The notes below the pieces were generated by a model. It saw nothing but the letters and a program-made list of their open reading frames with translations, did not search any database and was not told where the DNA came from. 64,000 nucleotides of DNA from Tretioscincus oriximinensis (lineage: Eukaryota > Chordata > Lepidosauria > Squamata > Gymnophthalmidae): contig JAJVDF010000343.1 in NCBI GenBank assembly GCA_022410635.1, positions 912,423-976,422 on the forward strand. The letters are read 5' to 3'. Positions 32,128 through 42,130 of this stretch are shown here, in pieces; the first letter of the stretch is position 1, and the number at the start of each line of letters is the position of its first letter. The translations under genes were made by a program, and so were the position numbers.

Positions 32128-32790
32128 AATGCCAGGCAGGGAATGAAAAATTATGAGTCGGATTCTTGGTAGTCTCAGAAAAGGTGGATGATGTAATTTA
32201 AGTGCAATATGGATGATGCAATAGACTGACCAGATTTTCTGAGGCTCAAACTGTGGTAATTGACCACCGACATGCATACCCCTCCAAAATCCCTGCCAGA
32301 AAAATCCACGAAGCACTTGAGAATTTTTTTAAGTGTGTGGGAAATTTGCATTATTTTTTTTACTGTGGGGAGGATGCCTTTAGGAGCTGGTCCCGGTTGC
32401 CAGGACCCTTTAGTGGTGGTGCAGTGAATTATTTTTTAAAAAAAAAATAATAAAAAAAAGATTTTCTCAGCAAAAAACTGGGAAATTGTTCTTCCCTGGT
32501 AGGGGAGGGTAGACACCTCAAAACTGGGTTTCCCCCCACCCCCAAAAGAGGTTATCTGGTCAGCCTATGATGCAACCTACGTGCATGTTAGAGATGATGC
32601 AAAGGCGATATAAAAAAAGGAATCTCATGATAGTGATTGGTCATAACTATGAATCTATGTAATATAGTTGCTCTCTGGCTGATGTTGATGCTGATATTAC
32701 TGGACACGCTGTTCGAGTATGCAGTGATTCCTGAACATTTCATTCAGGACATTCCTGAATAGCATCCAGGTTGCTCCTTTGCTCTTGTAA
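32128..32790 (+). mobile_element. LTR-like repeat, copy 2, split by hAT-Y
   Basis: Starts tgccaggcagggaatgaaaa and resumes after the hAT-Y at tgatgcaacctacgtgcatg. Contains an inverted CCAAT (gtgattggtcataactatga) where copy 1 has gataggtcataact. Same length and order as copy 1 once the insertion is removed. Confidence 0.5.
32222..32567 (+). mobile_element. hAT-Y element with perfect 8-bp target duplication
   Basis: Termini TAGACTGACCAGA and GGTCAGCCTA. TGATGCAA lies directly on both sides (32214-32221 and 32568-32575). The empty site is confirmed by LTR-like copy 1, which reads aaatgatgcaatctc at the same place. No transposase. Confidence 0.95.
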
Positions 32791-33435
32791 CTATGCTTGT
32801 AGGAATTGTTACTCTTCAGAGGGGACCCTTAAAAAAGCCAATTAAATTTCTTGCATATCTTTGACAATTATGCCTGATTTAGCTAACGCATGATAAAGTG
32901 GTGCAGCACATCAGTCCTATCCTTCAACATATAACAAGGAAAGTCATCTCTTCTCCCTCAAAAGGAAATCAGCATAAGCCGAATGTACACATTCCCTAAG
33001 TGTTGACATAAGATTTGGCTTCATAAAAAAATGTGCAGAGAATTTTTGCAGCAAAGTCAACAGTGGAGGAGGAAAGAACCAACAAGCCTTGAAACTGAAA
33101 TCTTTCCACATTCATTGCCTCCTTATGATCACCCCTTGCAAAAGGCAGCTCATATTGTTTTAAGTGTCCGTATCTCAAACCTTTGTTTCTCTCAATTTAA
33201 TTTTAGTGCGAACTAATCCATAGGGGACTTTTCCCCCTCTGTGCTTCAGAGTATCACATCACAATTTTGATATCTTATTTCAAATTCCAATGGAATCCCA
33301 AAGAAGTAGAGAATATCCATTCGATCCACACCAACCCACTTTCTGAAATCACACCAAGTATTCCATGTTGTGTTTGCAGGCAGTGACTGAATTTCTAGAA
33401 AATAAACAAGGATATGAAGTCCTAGCTCTAGAAAG
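32791..33435. other. unannotated stretch
   Basis: No feature recognised. Confidence 0.4.
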
Positions 33436-33520
33436 AAAGAAAGAAAGAAAGAAAGGCTGCATCTACATGTCAGATTTCAATCTCTATGGTAGCGACATCA
33501 AGGCCACATTTGACCACGCA

Positions 33521-33580
33521 TTTATTTATTATTTATTTATTTGTACTTATATCCCNCCCTATACCCGAATTGCCAGCAAT
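33521..33580 (-). mobile_element. SINE-B 3' tail fragment
   Basis: Reverse tail (tttatttattatttatttat) and gtacttatatcccnccctat. Short (GAAA)n lies just before at 33434-33455. Confidence 0.8.
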
Positions 33581-33934
33581 CCCGCCATTGCCGATTGCTC
33601 GTTTTGCGCAATTCTACTACGGAGCCCTCCAATCAACCACTAGGATCCCTGCATGCAGCACACAATAGCGGGACTTCCGCACGCATGGTGAGAAGCCCAG
33701 CGAGAACACGTACTGGGAGGGGAACATTAGCTAAGCAGGCAAACTCGTGCACAGAGGATGCTGGGAGCCATGCAAGACTGCTGAAAGCTTCTCAGTTCTT
33801 GCTGTGATGGTTCCACAGTCCTCTCCTGGATCACACAGGTAGCACTGTAGAATATCAATGGTACGTACAGGCAGAACTGCTATTGCTTTAGTCCACAATG
33901 CATCTAAAATGTGGAACAATAGCTTGTGTGGATG

Positions 33935-33951
33935 CAAAGAAGGAAAAAAAA

Positions 33952-33987
<36 letters not shown>

Positions 33988-34276
33988 AGAGTGTGTTTTC
34001 CTTATCTAACATGGGGATGGCAAGGAAAAACTGCAGACTAGAAAGAAGGAAGGAAGAAAGAAAGAAGAAAGAAAAGAAGAAAGAAAGAGAGTGTTTTCCT
34101 TATCTAACATGGGGATGGCAAGGAAAAACTGCAGACTAGAAAGAAGGAAGGAAGAAAGAAAGAAGAAAGAAGAAAGAAGAGTATGTTTTCCTTATCTAAC
34201 ATGAGGATGGCAAGGAAAAACTGCAGACTAGAAAGAAGGAAGGAAGAAAGAAAAAAAGAAAGAAAGAAGAAAGAAA
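33935..34276 (+). repeat. 92-98-bp minisatellite embedded in (GAAA)n
   Basis: Three units share gttttccttatctaacatgg, ggatggcaaggaaaaactgc and agactagaaagaaggaagg, at about 33991, 34091 and 34181. Between them are AAAG/GAAG tracts of changing length, so a microsatellite was amplified together with unique flank. Confidence 0.95.
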
Positions 34277-34416
34277 ACAATTCTCACAGCAATGCTTCCT
34301 GATTTCCCATAATGTCTATACTTACACATGATCAGAGATTAAGGGACTAGTTACTTTCATCTCAGAATTATAAGATAAAAAATTAAAATAAGTTAAAAAA
34401 AAAACTTAGCAAGCTT

Positions 34417-34875
34417 TATTTATTTATTTATTTGCATTTCTATATCGCCCTATACCCGAAGGTCTCAGGGGCGGCTCACAATTAAAAAACAGAACTAACC
34501 TATTTAAAACTGCAGTACCAGAAAGCAGGGACGGGAAAGCTGTGGTTTCAACCAAAGGCCAAGTTGAAGAGATGCATTTTCAAGAGTTTTCCAAACTCAT
34601 TGATGCACCTCAAGGGCGAGACTATGGATGCACAATGGATTGGGAGATTTTGATTAATATTTTATTTATTTATTTACATTTCTATACTGCCCTATACCAA
34701 AGGTCTTGGGGCAGTTAACAATAAAAACCAGATTATTATATTGAAACAGCAAGTAGGGAGTGGAGAGCAGTTTTTCAGCCAGCAGTCAGGTGAAAGAGCT
34801 GCGTCTTCAAGCGTTTTCTGAACGCACAGGGGGAGCCTGTTCCATAGTCTGGGGGCTGCCAATGGGAAGGCCCTG
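34417..34875 (-). mobile_element. two tandem L2-like LINE 3' ends
   Basis: Each begins in reverse with an AAATA tail followed by atttctatatcgccctatac (34417-34660) or atttctatactgccctatac (34668-34875). The second continues into gagcctgttccatagtctgg and ggctgccaatgggaaggccct, wording typical of L2/CR1-clade 3' regions. Confidence 0.65.
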
Positions 34876-34876
34876 T

Positions 34877-35240
34877 CATCATCATCATCATCATAGCCTT
34901 TATTGGCATAAAAAGAAGGAATACTGAAATTGGTCGTATAAACAGGAGGACCTCTTCTGCAGATCTTATGGCAGGTACAGGTAGATATGGAAGAAGCTGT
35001 TCTGGAAGATATAAGAAGTAAAATGTTGACAGGGGAGTTATAAGAATAGATTTGGGAATATTCTACCCCAAGGCATCCCTGGCTTTGATAATACCCTTTG
35101 GAGGACAGAAGCTGGATATCCTAAATCACACCTTATAAGGAGAGTCGGATCACAAAAAAGCAAAATAGACACAGGCTTTATAAGGTCCCTGTGTCAAAAG
35201 ATTAAAATAACATTATTTATTAGGAGATAATTATTATTAG
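34877..35240 (-). mobile_element. LINE 3' end with (GAT)n tail, R4/Dong-like?
   Basis: On the minus strand it ends ctttttatgccaataaaggc followed by (TGA/ATG)n. A microsatellite tail after ...CCAATAAAGGCT is known for R4-type LINEs of lizards. No coding motif confirms the class. Confidence 0.45.
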
Positions 35241-35508
35241 GAAAGCATTTTAAGCCTCCCCCCCCCCCCCTCCGAAATTTTGATTGCCCAGGAGTCTCCA
35301 TTGCTTATAAGTCCGGCATGAACAACCTCTGTAAGAGGACTGGGAAGGAAGGAAGTCTTCAATTTGTGAGCCAAAGTCTATGCAGTAGGAAAAATATAGT
35401 TTACATTTTATTATTGCCGCAAATAGGCTACCCAGCCCAATTGAAAGGGTTAACTTCCAAGTTATAAGACCCTTGATAATTTGAGCCCCAAATATCTAAA
35501 GGGTATTT
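35241..35508. other. unannotated, contains a C tract
   Basis: Ten-base C run at 35261. Probably a continuation of the LINE or unique DNA. Confidence 0.4.
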
Positions 35509-35824
35509 GGGCATGGATAGCTCAGTCGCTTAGGAATCCGTCTCTCACCTGGGAGATGGGGTTTCGAAGCCCTGTGTGGGACGTGGGGAGGGCTGAGAAA
35601 CTTTCATTAGCCTGTAGCTCTAGCCAACCCAGCTATTCAAAAGTATGAATTGCAAGAAGTGGCAACTGACTGCAAGTAGATATATGGGAACCACCATAGC
35701 CTGGTGGGGAAGATAGAATGGAAGCCTTCGGGCAAAATATATCCTTGTAAGCCGCTTTGAGTCCCTTTGAAAGGTGAGAAAAAGCGGGGTATAAGAACCA
35801 AGTTCTTCTTCTTCTTCTTCTTCT
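35509..35824 (+). mobile_element. SINE-A, full length
   Basis: ggcatggatagctcagtcgc (box A), gatggggtttcgaagccctg (box B region), body and ttcttcttcttcttcttct tail. One of the least diverged copies, hence young. Confidence 0.95.
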
Positions 35825-36110
35825 AAAGGAAGGCCTTTTCTCATATCAATCCTTAATATCTGTAGGGGAGGCCCTCCCAGTTGTACCACCCCATTCCACA
35901 GCAAATGGTGTGGGTACCTGGGACAGGGCCTTCTCTCTGGTTGCCCCCAGTCTAGGGAACAGTCACCATCAGTGTATTCTTTTGGAACCTCTTCCACCTG
36001 GCCTTTTCCATTCCCACCTTCAGATATTGTTTCAATATATATGCCAAACTTGTATTTCTGTTTTTATTGTTGACTGCGGGGGTTTAAGTATAAATAAATA
36101 AATAAAATAA
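35825..36110 (+). mobile_element. L2-like LINE 3' end
   Basis: gtggggtggtac-type region (cagttgtaccaccccattcc), gccttctctctggttgcccc, ctagggaacagtcaccatca, then aagtataaataaataaataa tail. Adjacent to the SINE-A tail. Confidence 0.65.
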
Positions 36111-36154
36111 AGACAACGGTGTTTTTTTGGACTATGGACCAAGCAATAAGCATG

Positions 36155-36402
36155 AGTATCCAGTTGGTGTAGTGGTTAAAGAATTCTCCCGGTTCAATTC
36201 CCCACTCCTCTATGAAAGCCACGTGGGTGACCTTGGGCCAGTCACAGTTTTTTAGGACTCTCTCAGCCTCACCTACTTCACAGGGTGTCTGTTGTGGAGA
36301 AAGTAACAAAAAAGCTATGTGCACCACCCATTGGTTGGCCACTCTGAGACCTTCGGGTATAGGGCGGGATACAAGTACAAATAAATAAATAAATAAATAA
36401 GA
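36155..36402 (+). mobile_element. SINE-B, full length with small internal deletion
   Basis: ccagttggtgtagtggttaa, then a gap, cccggttcaattcccc, body and AAATA tail. Confidence 0.95.
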
Positions 36403-36489
36403 GTGTGGATATTGTTTTTGGAGTTTCGGAAGGATGTCCAAGATCCTAAGCAAAGGCCTCCTGCTCTGGCTTCCTGCAAAGGCCTTTGA

Positions 36490-36551
36490 TTGGCAACCCT
36501 TCGGGTATAGGGCAGGATATAAGTACAAATAAATAAATAAATAAATAAATA
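36490..36551 (+). mobile_element. SINE-B 3' tail fragment
   Basis: cccttcgggtatagggcagg, atataagtacaaataaataa and tail only. Confidence 0.85.
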
Positions 36552-37119
36552 ATTTCTGTTTATCATTTCTATATTCAGCTGCAGTAAAAAGTTATTATCT
36601 TTCGTAGCCTGTCCATTCACAGACCTCATTCTATGCTTAAGTACTTAGCACTCTACCAACTAACAGAATACAAGATATAAATCCTCCAGGTTACAGTATG
36701 AAATAGTGAATTATTAGTTATAATGGCTGGAGATAGTTGGGAAGAGGCCAACTCAATCATATCATAACGGGAGAAATATGTTAACTGGTCCATGCTTTAT
36801 AAATCATAAAAAACTCAAGTTTCTTTGGAAAGACTCCAAGTAGATTAACGTGAACGCTATAAATATGACCGTCCCATAAACCCATCCCGTAAAAGTGCAA
36901 ACATTTACTCTGGACTTGTCTTAAAAGGGAAAAGTGAACTCAAGTGTGAGCAAAGGATATTATAATATGGAATCAAATTAGACCACAACTCCTACCATAA
37001 CGCCTTTCTAAACCCGTCCCAGTCCATCAATTTATGGACTAAATTCCATCCCTGTATGTACAAAGCACCAAATACCATTTGAAATACCTGATTCTGCAAC
37101 AACTCATAACTAGTAAGAG
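36552..37119. other. unannotated stretch
   Basis: AT-rich, no family recognised. Confidence 0.4.
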
Positions 37120-37633
37120 TAGACTGATCAAGATTTTCTGAGACCCAAACTGGGGTGATTAATATGCATGCTAATTTGCATATTCATATATATGCAAATT
37201 ACCCACCAACATGAATTCCCTTCCGAAATTTCCACCAGAGAATTTTTTAATTTTTTTTACAGAGGGAAGGGTGCCTTCAAGAGCTGGCCCCGGTTGCTAG
37301 AGACTCCTAGTGTGTGAGAATTGTTTGGAGTGCATGAGAATTTTTATTTTTACAGAACGGAGGGTGCCTTCAAGAGCTGCCCCTGGTTGCCAGAACCCCT
37401 TAGTGGTGGTACAGTGATTTTTTAAAAAATATTGTTTTTGAAGTGTGTGAGAAATTTTTGAAGTGTGTGAGAATTCTTATTTTTCACTGCGGGGAGGGTT
37501 CCTTCAGGAGCTGGCTCCAGATGCCAGAACTCCCTAGTGGTGGTGCAGTGGATTTTCTTTCAATAAATTGAAGGGTGAGGTTGACACCCCAAAACTCGGT
37601 TCCTCCCCCCAAAGGGGTCATCTGGTCAGTCTA
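37120..37633 (+). mobile_element. hAT-Y element with internal duplication
   Basis: TAGACTGATCAAGATTTTCTG start, gctaatttgcatattcatat, cacccaccaacatg, and three repeats of the agggtgccttcaagagctgg / agtgtgtgagaattt block, then ggggtcatctggtcagtct. Flanks AGTAAGAG and AGTAAAAG differ at one base, an 8-bp target duplication. Confidence 0.9.
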
Positions 37634-37805
37634 GTAAAAGGGAAGGCATTATCAATGAGACAGTTTATGCCTTTATTATGGCCACCTGCGCTGAGTGGTT
37701 TTAATCTTTGTATCCATCAAGTTCTAGTTGTTGGAGATGGTTAAACTGGTATCCCCATGGAACACGATCAACACACCAGAACTTCAGATCTTCAACAGAA
37801 TGATT

Positions 37806-38030
37806 CTAATCAATAAAATGTTGTCCCAAAGGAGCTTGTAATTTTCTATTTTTAACGCAGCTCCTATGTTCTATTATTCTAATTTTAACCATCCTGTTAG
37901 TCATTCCAACATGGATCAGTGGACCTGAGCATTGGACAATATATACAACTCCCTTACTCTTGCAGTTGAAAAATTTCCTAATGTCATGTGTTTTCCTATC
38001 CACAGTATTATAAAACATCTTGCAAACCAA
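37806..38030 (-). pseudogene. Penelope-like GIY-YIG endonuclease domain relic
   Basis: A 74-codon frame with KGVVYIVQCSGPLIHVGMT, where VYI corresponds to GIY and HVG to YIG, followed by KIRIIEHRSCVKN, the conserved R..EH segment. Upstream VCKMFYNTVDRKTH fits the Cys-containing linker. The downstream frame (FWCVDRVPWG) matches the family's C-terminus. Degenerate and not expressed as a complete enzyme. Confidence 0.85.
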
Positions 38031-38128
38031 ACAGTATTTACAAACTACACAGTTTACACATTTGCATTCATTTCCTGATGTGATAATTTCAAATTGACAG
38101 CAAATAAGCAGTCTCTGATGCTTTTTGC

Positions 38129-38293
38129 TCCTGAGCCTTATTCTGTGCTATATCTTGCAATAGGAGCCTGCCATCTACATGCTAGTGTAGGCTATGGCAG
38201 GCCACGAATGGGGCCTGCCATAGCCTTTACTGGCATGTGGGTGGCCAAGCTCTGTCCCAAGATATGACCCAGACTAAGGCTCAGTGGGGACAG
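38129..38293 (-). repeat. fold-back repeat, copy 2
   Basis: On the minus strand: CTGTCCCCACTGAGCCTTAG start, cacccacatgccagtaaagg, ggctatggcaggccccattc, ending in aataaggctcaggagc. Same family as 3534-3705. It separates the RGYP part of the Penelope relic from its GIY-YIG part. Confidence 0.75.
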
Positions 38294-38505
38294 CTTGGCA
38301 CATCTTCTAAGAAGTGCCAATATTTCAGGATAATGCTTTTGTTTTTAAAGGAATATGTATCGAATGTAAGTGGAATACACATTCTGTTTAATACCCACAT
38401 TCGTATCCAGCAATTTCTTCCTGTCTGTTCTTTCTCTCACTTTAGCCTTGGCCACTAGGGTCTTTGGGTACCCTCTGTCAATGAATTGACGACTGGTGAT
38501 ATTAA

Positions 38506-38719
38506 TAGGCTGACCAGATGAACCCTTTTGGGGTGGGGGGGTTTGAAAACCCATTTTTGGGGTGCCTCTCGGTTTTTTCTGAGGAAAAAACAAAACAAAA
38601 ACAAAACAAAACAAATTCAAAAAAAAACTTTTTTTGAAAAAAAAATTCCTCAGAAAAAACTGGGAGGCACCCCCACCACCCACCACCCCCACACCCAAAG
38701 GGGTCATCTGGTCAGCCTA
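38506..38719 (+). mobile_element. palindromic hAT-Y derivative
   Basis: TAGGCTGACCAGATGAACCC at the left and ggggtcatctggtcagccta at the right, A-rich core. Removing it restores a continuous Penelope frame (EKDSN then ITSRQFIDRGYP). TAATAT is present on both sides of the insertion. Confidence 0.9.
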
Positions 38720-38876
38720 TATTAGAGTCCTTCTCAAAATCTTGTAAAGTACTGCAGTTTCTCCTAATCCGAAGAAATTGAGAGTAAGGTAAATTTCTTT
38801 TCAGGGTTTTAGGATGAAAACTTTCAAACTTCAAAAAGGATTTGACATCTGTAGGTTTCCTGTATAGATCAGTAAA
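38720..38876 (-). pseudogene. Penelope-like linker fragment
   Basis: Reads TDLYRKPTDVKSFLKFESFH and LPYSQFLRIRRNCS, conserved between RT and endonuclease in Penelope-like elements. Confidence 0.85.
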
Positions 38877-39180
38877 TANGCTGACCAGATTACNCCTTTT
38901 GAGGGGGTGGGGGGTTGAAAACCAGGTTTTGCAGTGCCTTCCAGTTTTTCCTGAGGGGAAAAAATTGAAAAAAGAAAAAAAATTGAAAAAAGAAAAAAAA
39001 TTGAAAAAAGAAAAAAAATTGAAAAAAGAAAAAAAATTGAAAAAAGAAAAAAAATTGAAAAATGAAAAAAAATTGAAAAAAATAACCTTTTTTTGAAAAA
39101 CCTTTCCTCAGCAAAAACTGTGAGGCACTCTAAAACTGGGTTTCTATCCCCCTCCCCAAATGGGTCATCTGGTCAGCCTA
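38877..39180 (+). mobile_element. palindromic hAT-Y derivative with 18-bp internal minisatellite
   Basis: Left TANGCTGACCAGATTACNCC, right tgggtcatctggtcagccta. The interior holds about seven units of aaaaaaaattgaaaaaag (18 bp) at 38955-39080. It interrupts the Penelope frame between ...KGSTF and TDLYRKPTD. Confidence 0.85.
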
Positions 39181-39460
39181 AAACGTACTACCTTTAAAGG
39201 ATGTAGACAAGTGTATAGACTGAGAATCATATGAAATATCAAACTTAACAGAATGATGTAAACTATTAAGGAAACAAACAAAATCTTTTAAAGATTCTCC
39301 AGGGCCTAACTGAATGCCAAATTTCCCAAGATAAGAGTTTTCTCGGCATGATCTATATAAATATTAGCCAATTCAGGAAGAAACTTGCAACAAATGGCCA
39401 CCCCAGAGATTTGTGGTGTCCATAAATTTATTCAAAATAAATCAGCCTCCGAACTGTTCG
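39181..39460 (-). pseudogene. Penelope-like reverse transcriptase fragment
   Basis: The minus-strand translation includes QISGVAICCKFLPELANIYI, matching the conserved GxAxGxxFAPxxAN segment of Penelope RT, and CFLNSLHHSVKFDISY from the following region. The catalytic YIDD block between them is deleted or unrecognisable, and at least one stop and one shift are present. Confidence 0.8.
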
Positions 39461-39464
39461 TGTT

Positions 39465-39605
39465 GTCAGTGGTTACCTGACCACCTCTTCTGGAAGTAAA
39501 TTCCATAAACCAATGATTNTCTGGATAAAAATAAAAAATACTTCCCTTTGCCCTTCCTGCCCATCAGTTTCATAGAAGGTCTTATTTTCTTTTGGGTCCT
39601 GCTTT
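39465..39605 (-). mobile_element. CR1-a 3' UTR fragment
   Basis: ctggaagtaaattccataaa, ccaatgattntctggataaa and atcagtttcatagaaggtct match the reversed CR1-a UTR; tail lost. Confidence 0.75.
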
Positions 39606-39617
39606 ATTTCAAAGTAG

Positions 39618-40500
39618 GCAAAGGAGAAGAAGAAGGTTTTTTTTAACCCTGCTTATCTTACCTGAAGGGGTTCAAATAGGGTTGCCACCTTTTGATAAGT
39701 GAAATACGGGATATGCTCTTAAAAATAAGGGACATTCCACAAAAATAAGGGACACTAAAAAACTATAAAAACTATAAACAGAAACCTAAATGCCTGTAGG
39801 GCAAGTCCAAGCCCCTAAACTCTCTGACAGCTTGGAGCCGGAGACAGGGCTCTGCTGCAGAATTATAAAAGTTGCTACCCAAACTACCAAGCTCCTTACT
39901 GTGGCAGAGACTCTGCCTTGCAGCCTAGGCTGCAGCAAGCCAAAGCTCTTAGGCAACAATGCCCAGGATGCTTTGCAGCTTAAATTACACTTTGGAGCCA
40001 AACAGGGCTCCTAGTTCACAGATTGCTTGTCTTGCAAGCAGGAGATATAGATAGCCCTGAATGGGGCTGTTGGGACCAAGAGCAGGCGACCACAGACAGA
40101 AGCACTGCTGCCTAGGTTTGCGCCACATGGCACACATGCGCNTGATGAAGAGAAGCAAGAAGCACCACTAGCAGCTCAGTCTCAATATTCATTTTCACAG
40201 GCCGACACACAGCGTGGCAGCAGGCAACTCAGCCTTTTAAGGCTTCTGCTGAAGCTCCGTCTCCACCGTGAACCACAGCAGCAGGCGGCGCGCTCTGCCT
40301 GTACCCGGAAGTTTAGTGTGGCCACCGACTGTGCCCTGCCTGCCTGGCTGCCAGAAGCCAATAATACAGGACAGTGACTGATAAATACGGGACGCATAAT
40401 TTTGAGCTAAACTAAGGGACATCCTGTATAATAAGGGACAGGTGGCAACCCTAGATTCAAAGAGGCTTACAGACCATTTTCCCCCTGAAGGTTTACATTT
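39618..40500 (-). mobile_element. SINE-A 3' fragment, split by hAT-X
   Basis: 39618-39676 (ggagaagaagaaggtttttt, ttacctgaaggggttcaaa) and 40454-40500 (gattcaaagaggcttacaga, ccctgaaggtttac) join into one SINE-A 3' segment when the hAT is removed. Confidence 0.85.
39677..40453 (+). mobile_element. hAT-X element, 777 bp, in SINE-A
   Basis: Termini TAGGGTTGCCACCTTTTGAT and ggtggcaaccctag; subterminal aaataagggacattcc is mirrored by cctgtataataagggac. Flanks GGTTCAAA (39669-39676) and GATTCAAA (40454-40461) differ at one base and give the hAT 8-bp duplication. The longest of the three hAT-X copies; the interior has no transposase frame. Confidence 0.9.
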
Positions 40501-40796
40501 TTTTTCTTTTTTTCCCTTTTATTGTATTCTGGAAAAAGTATATTACAGCAACATTGACAAAATAAAGAAAACAAAACTACAAACTCAAGGAAGTAAAACA
40601 ACAGTACCCCCAACCATAAAGCTTTCAGCCAGAATCAGGCNTTTCTGTATCATTTGTCTGATCGCTCATAACCGGACCAGAGATGTTAGAGAAGTCGGGT
40701 AGAAATGAGAACAGCCGGCAGAAAGAGTGAGTGTGGAGAAGTCTGGAAGTCAGGCGAGCGGTCGGTGGAAGCAGCTTGAATCAGAGGAGACAACTT

Positions 40797-41195
40797 AAGA
40801 ACATAAGAAGAGCCATATTGGATCAGGCCAGAGCCCATCTAGTCCAGCATTCTGTCTCACACAGAGGCCCACCAGATGCACCTGGGCAGTCCGAACAGAG
40901 GAAAGCAAAATATGCTCCTGTTCATGACTCCCTGCAAATGGTATCTCAGGAGTCAGAATCCAGGCATCCCATCATAGTATCCATTTATACCCTTGGTGTC
41001 CATAAACCTGTCTAGTCCTGTCTTGAAGCTATCCAAGCTGTTAGTTACCTCCAGCTCTTCAGGAAGTAAATTCCGCAGGCCGATGACCCTCTGGGTGAAA
41101 AAATACTTTCCTTTGTCTGTTCTCACTTTTCTACCCATCCGTTTTAAGGAGGGGCCTCTGGTCCTAGTGGTGTGTGATAGAGAAAACATTTCCTA
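40797..41195 (-). mobile_element. CR1-a 3' UTR
   Basis: taagaacataagaagagcca tail, ctagtccagcattctgtctc, gtccataaacctgtctagtc, to gagaaaacatttcct. Low divergence. Confidence 0.95.
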
Positions 41196-41867
41196 TCGAC
41201 GAATGGCAACAATGGTTTTTTTGGCCTTACATTCCATGGCCCATGCACACAGTACCTCTATTTATAATATTTTTGAACTCATGCTTCAGGTGAAAGCAGA
41301 AAGCAATTTAAAACCATAATATAATTAACACAATTAAAGGTTCCAGCAAGAGCAGCATAGCAGCGAACTCAACATATGGCTCAAACGCAATTGCTGTGCA
41401 AAGGGTTGAACTTTGTAAGTTGAGCATCATCCAGAGAGGAAAGCATAGGGGGACCGACACAACGCACAAGGAAGGCTGTTCCAAAAGAAAAGGAAACCAA
41501 AATACACACAGGACATGATCGTACATTGGCACTTCCCTAGGAAACTTGTTCACAGTCATAGGACCTGGTAGCGCGCACGGCCATATGGCTTTACAACTTC
41601 CAGAAATAACTGATGCTCTTAAGAGAAAGGAAGAAAAAAAAACCCAGCAGAAGTTAAGAGCAAATTATTGGCAGCAATAATGTTCAAAGGCGGCAGTGAT
41701 GGTGCTAATTGACTTTCTAAATGGAATATTGAATCAGGAGTGACTGCTTAATTGCAAATTAACTATTACCAGTAAAGTATTTTACAGTAGGAAATGATGA
41801 AGGGGTATCAAGGCTGGGATTGGTTTCTTCTACATGGAACAGGTTTGGAACAAGAAGCTAATTCTAA
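41196..41867. other. unannotated; possible conserved block
   Basis: Bases 41660-41780 (gtgctaattgactttctaaa, gcttaattgcaaattaacta) look like unique AT-rich regulatory-type DNA. No gene. Confidence 0.35.
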
Positions 41868-42130
41868 GCAATACTTTAGGGTCGACCAAGATTTGGATCT
41901 CTCTATGGATGCCTCCCCATGGCATGTTTTGTTTTGCTATTTATTTTAAATCTGGAAAAGCACGTTCCCTATTCCGCCCAACCCACCTTCATATTTCCTC
42001 TCTGTTTCTGCTTCCCCGTCACATTTCCCTGTATTTTTATGACATCGCATGTCCCATAAATCATTGCTGCACTGATTTTAGCACAATTCCCAGTATCCTC
42101 ATCTGGAATGTTCTCAGTTCAATTCTGCAT
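41868..42130 (-). repeat. Rep-Z, inverted copy
   Basis: Blocks cctccccatggcatgttttg, aaatctggaaaagcacgttc, cacaattcccagtatcctca are the complement of the 21600-21895 copy. Confidence 0.65.

Larger units (their letters stand above)
37640..39460 (-). mobile_element. Penelope-like retroelement relic, three insertions
   Basis: On the minus strand, pieces of one Penelope-like element follow in the right order: RT core (39460-39181), TDLYRKPTD region (38876-38720), RGYP region (38505-38294) and the GIY-YIG endonuclease (38128-37640). The spaces are filled by a hAT-Y derivative (38877-39180), another (38506-38719) and a fold-back repeat (38129-38293). Stops and shifts throughout. Confidence 0.85.

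Noticed and set aside
35509..35600. tRNA-gene-like head of SINE-A
   Set aside because: Box A and box B resemble a tRNA, but the sequence occurs in many copies with a 3' body and TTC tail and cannot fold as a functional tRNA; it is a SINE.
38955..39080. Regular 18-bp array as a possible CRISPR or satellite
   Set aside because: No spacers; a small A-rich expansion inside one hAT-Y derivative.
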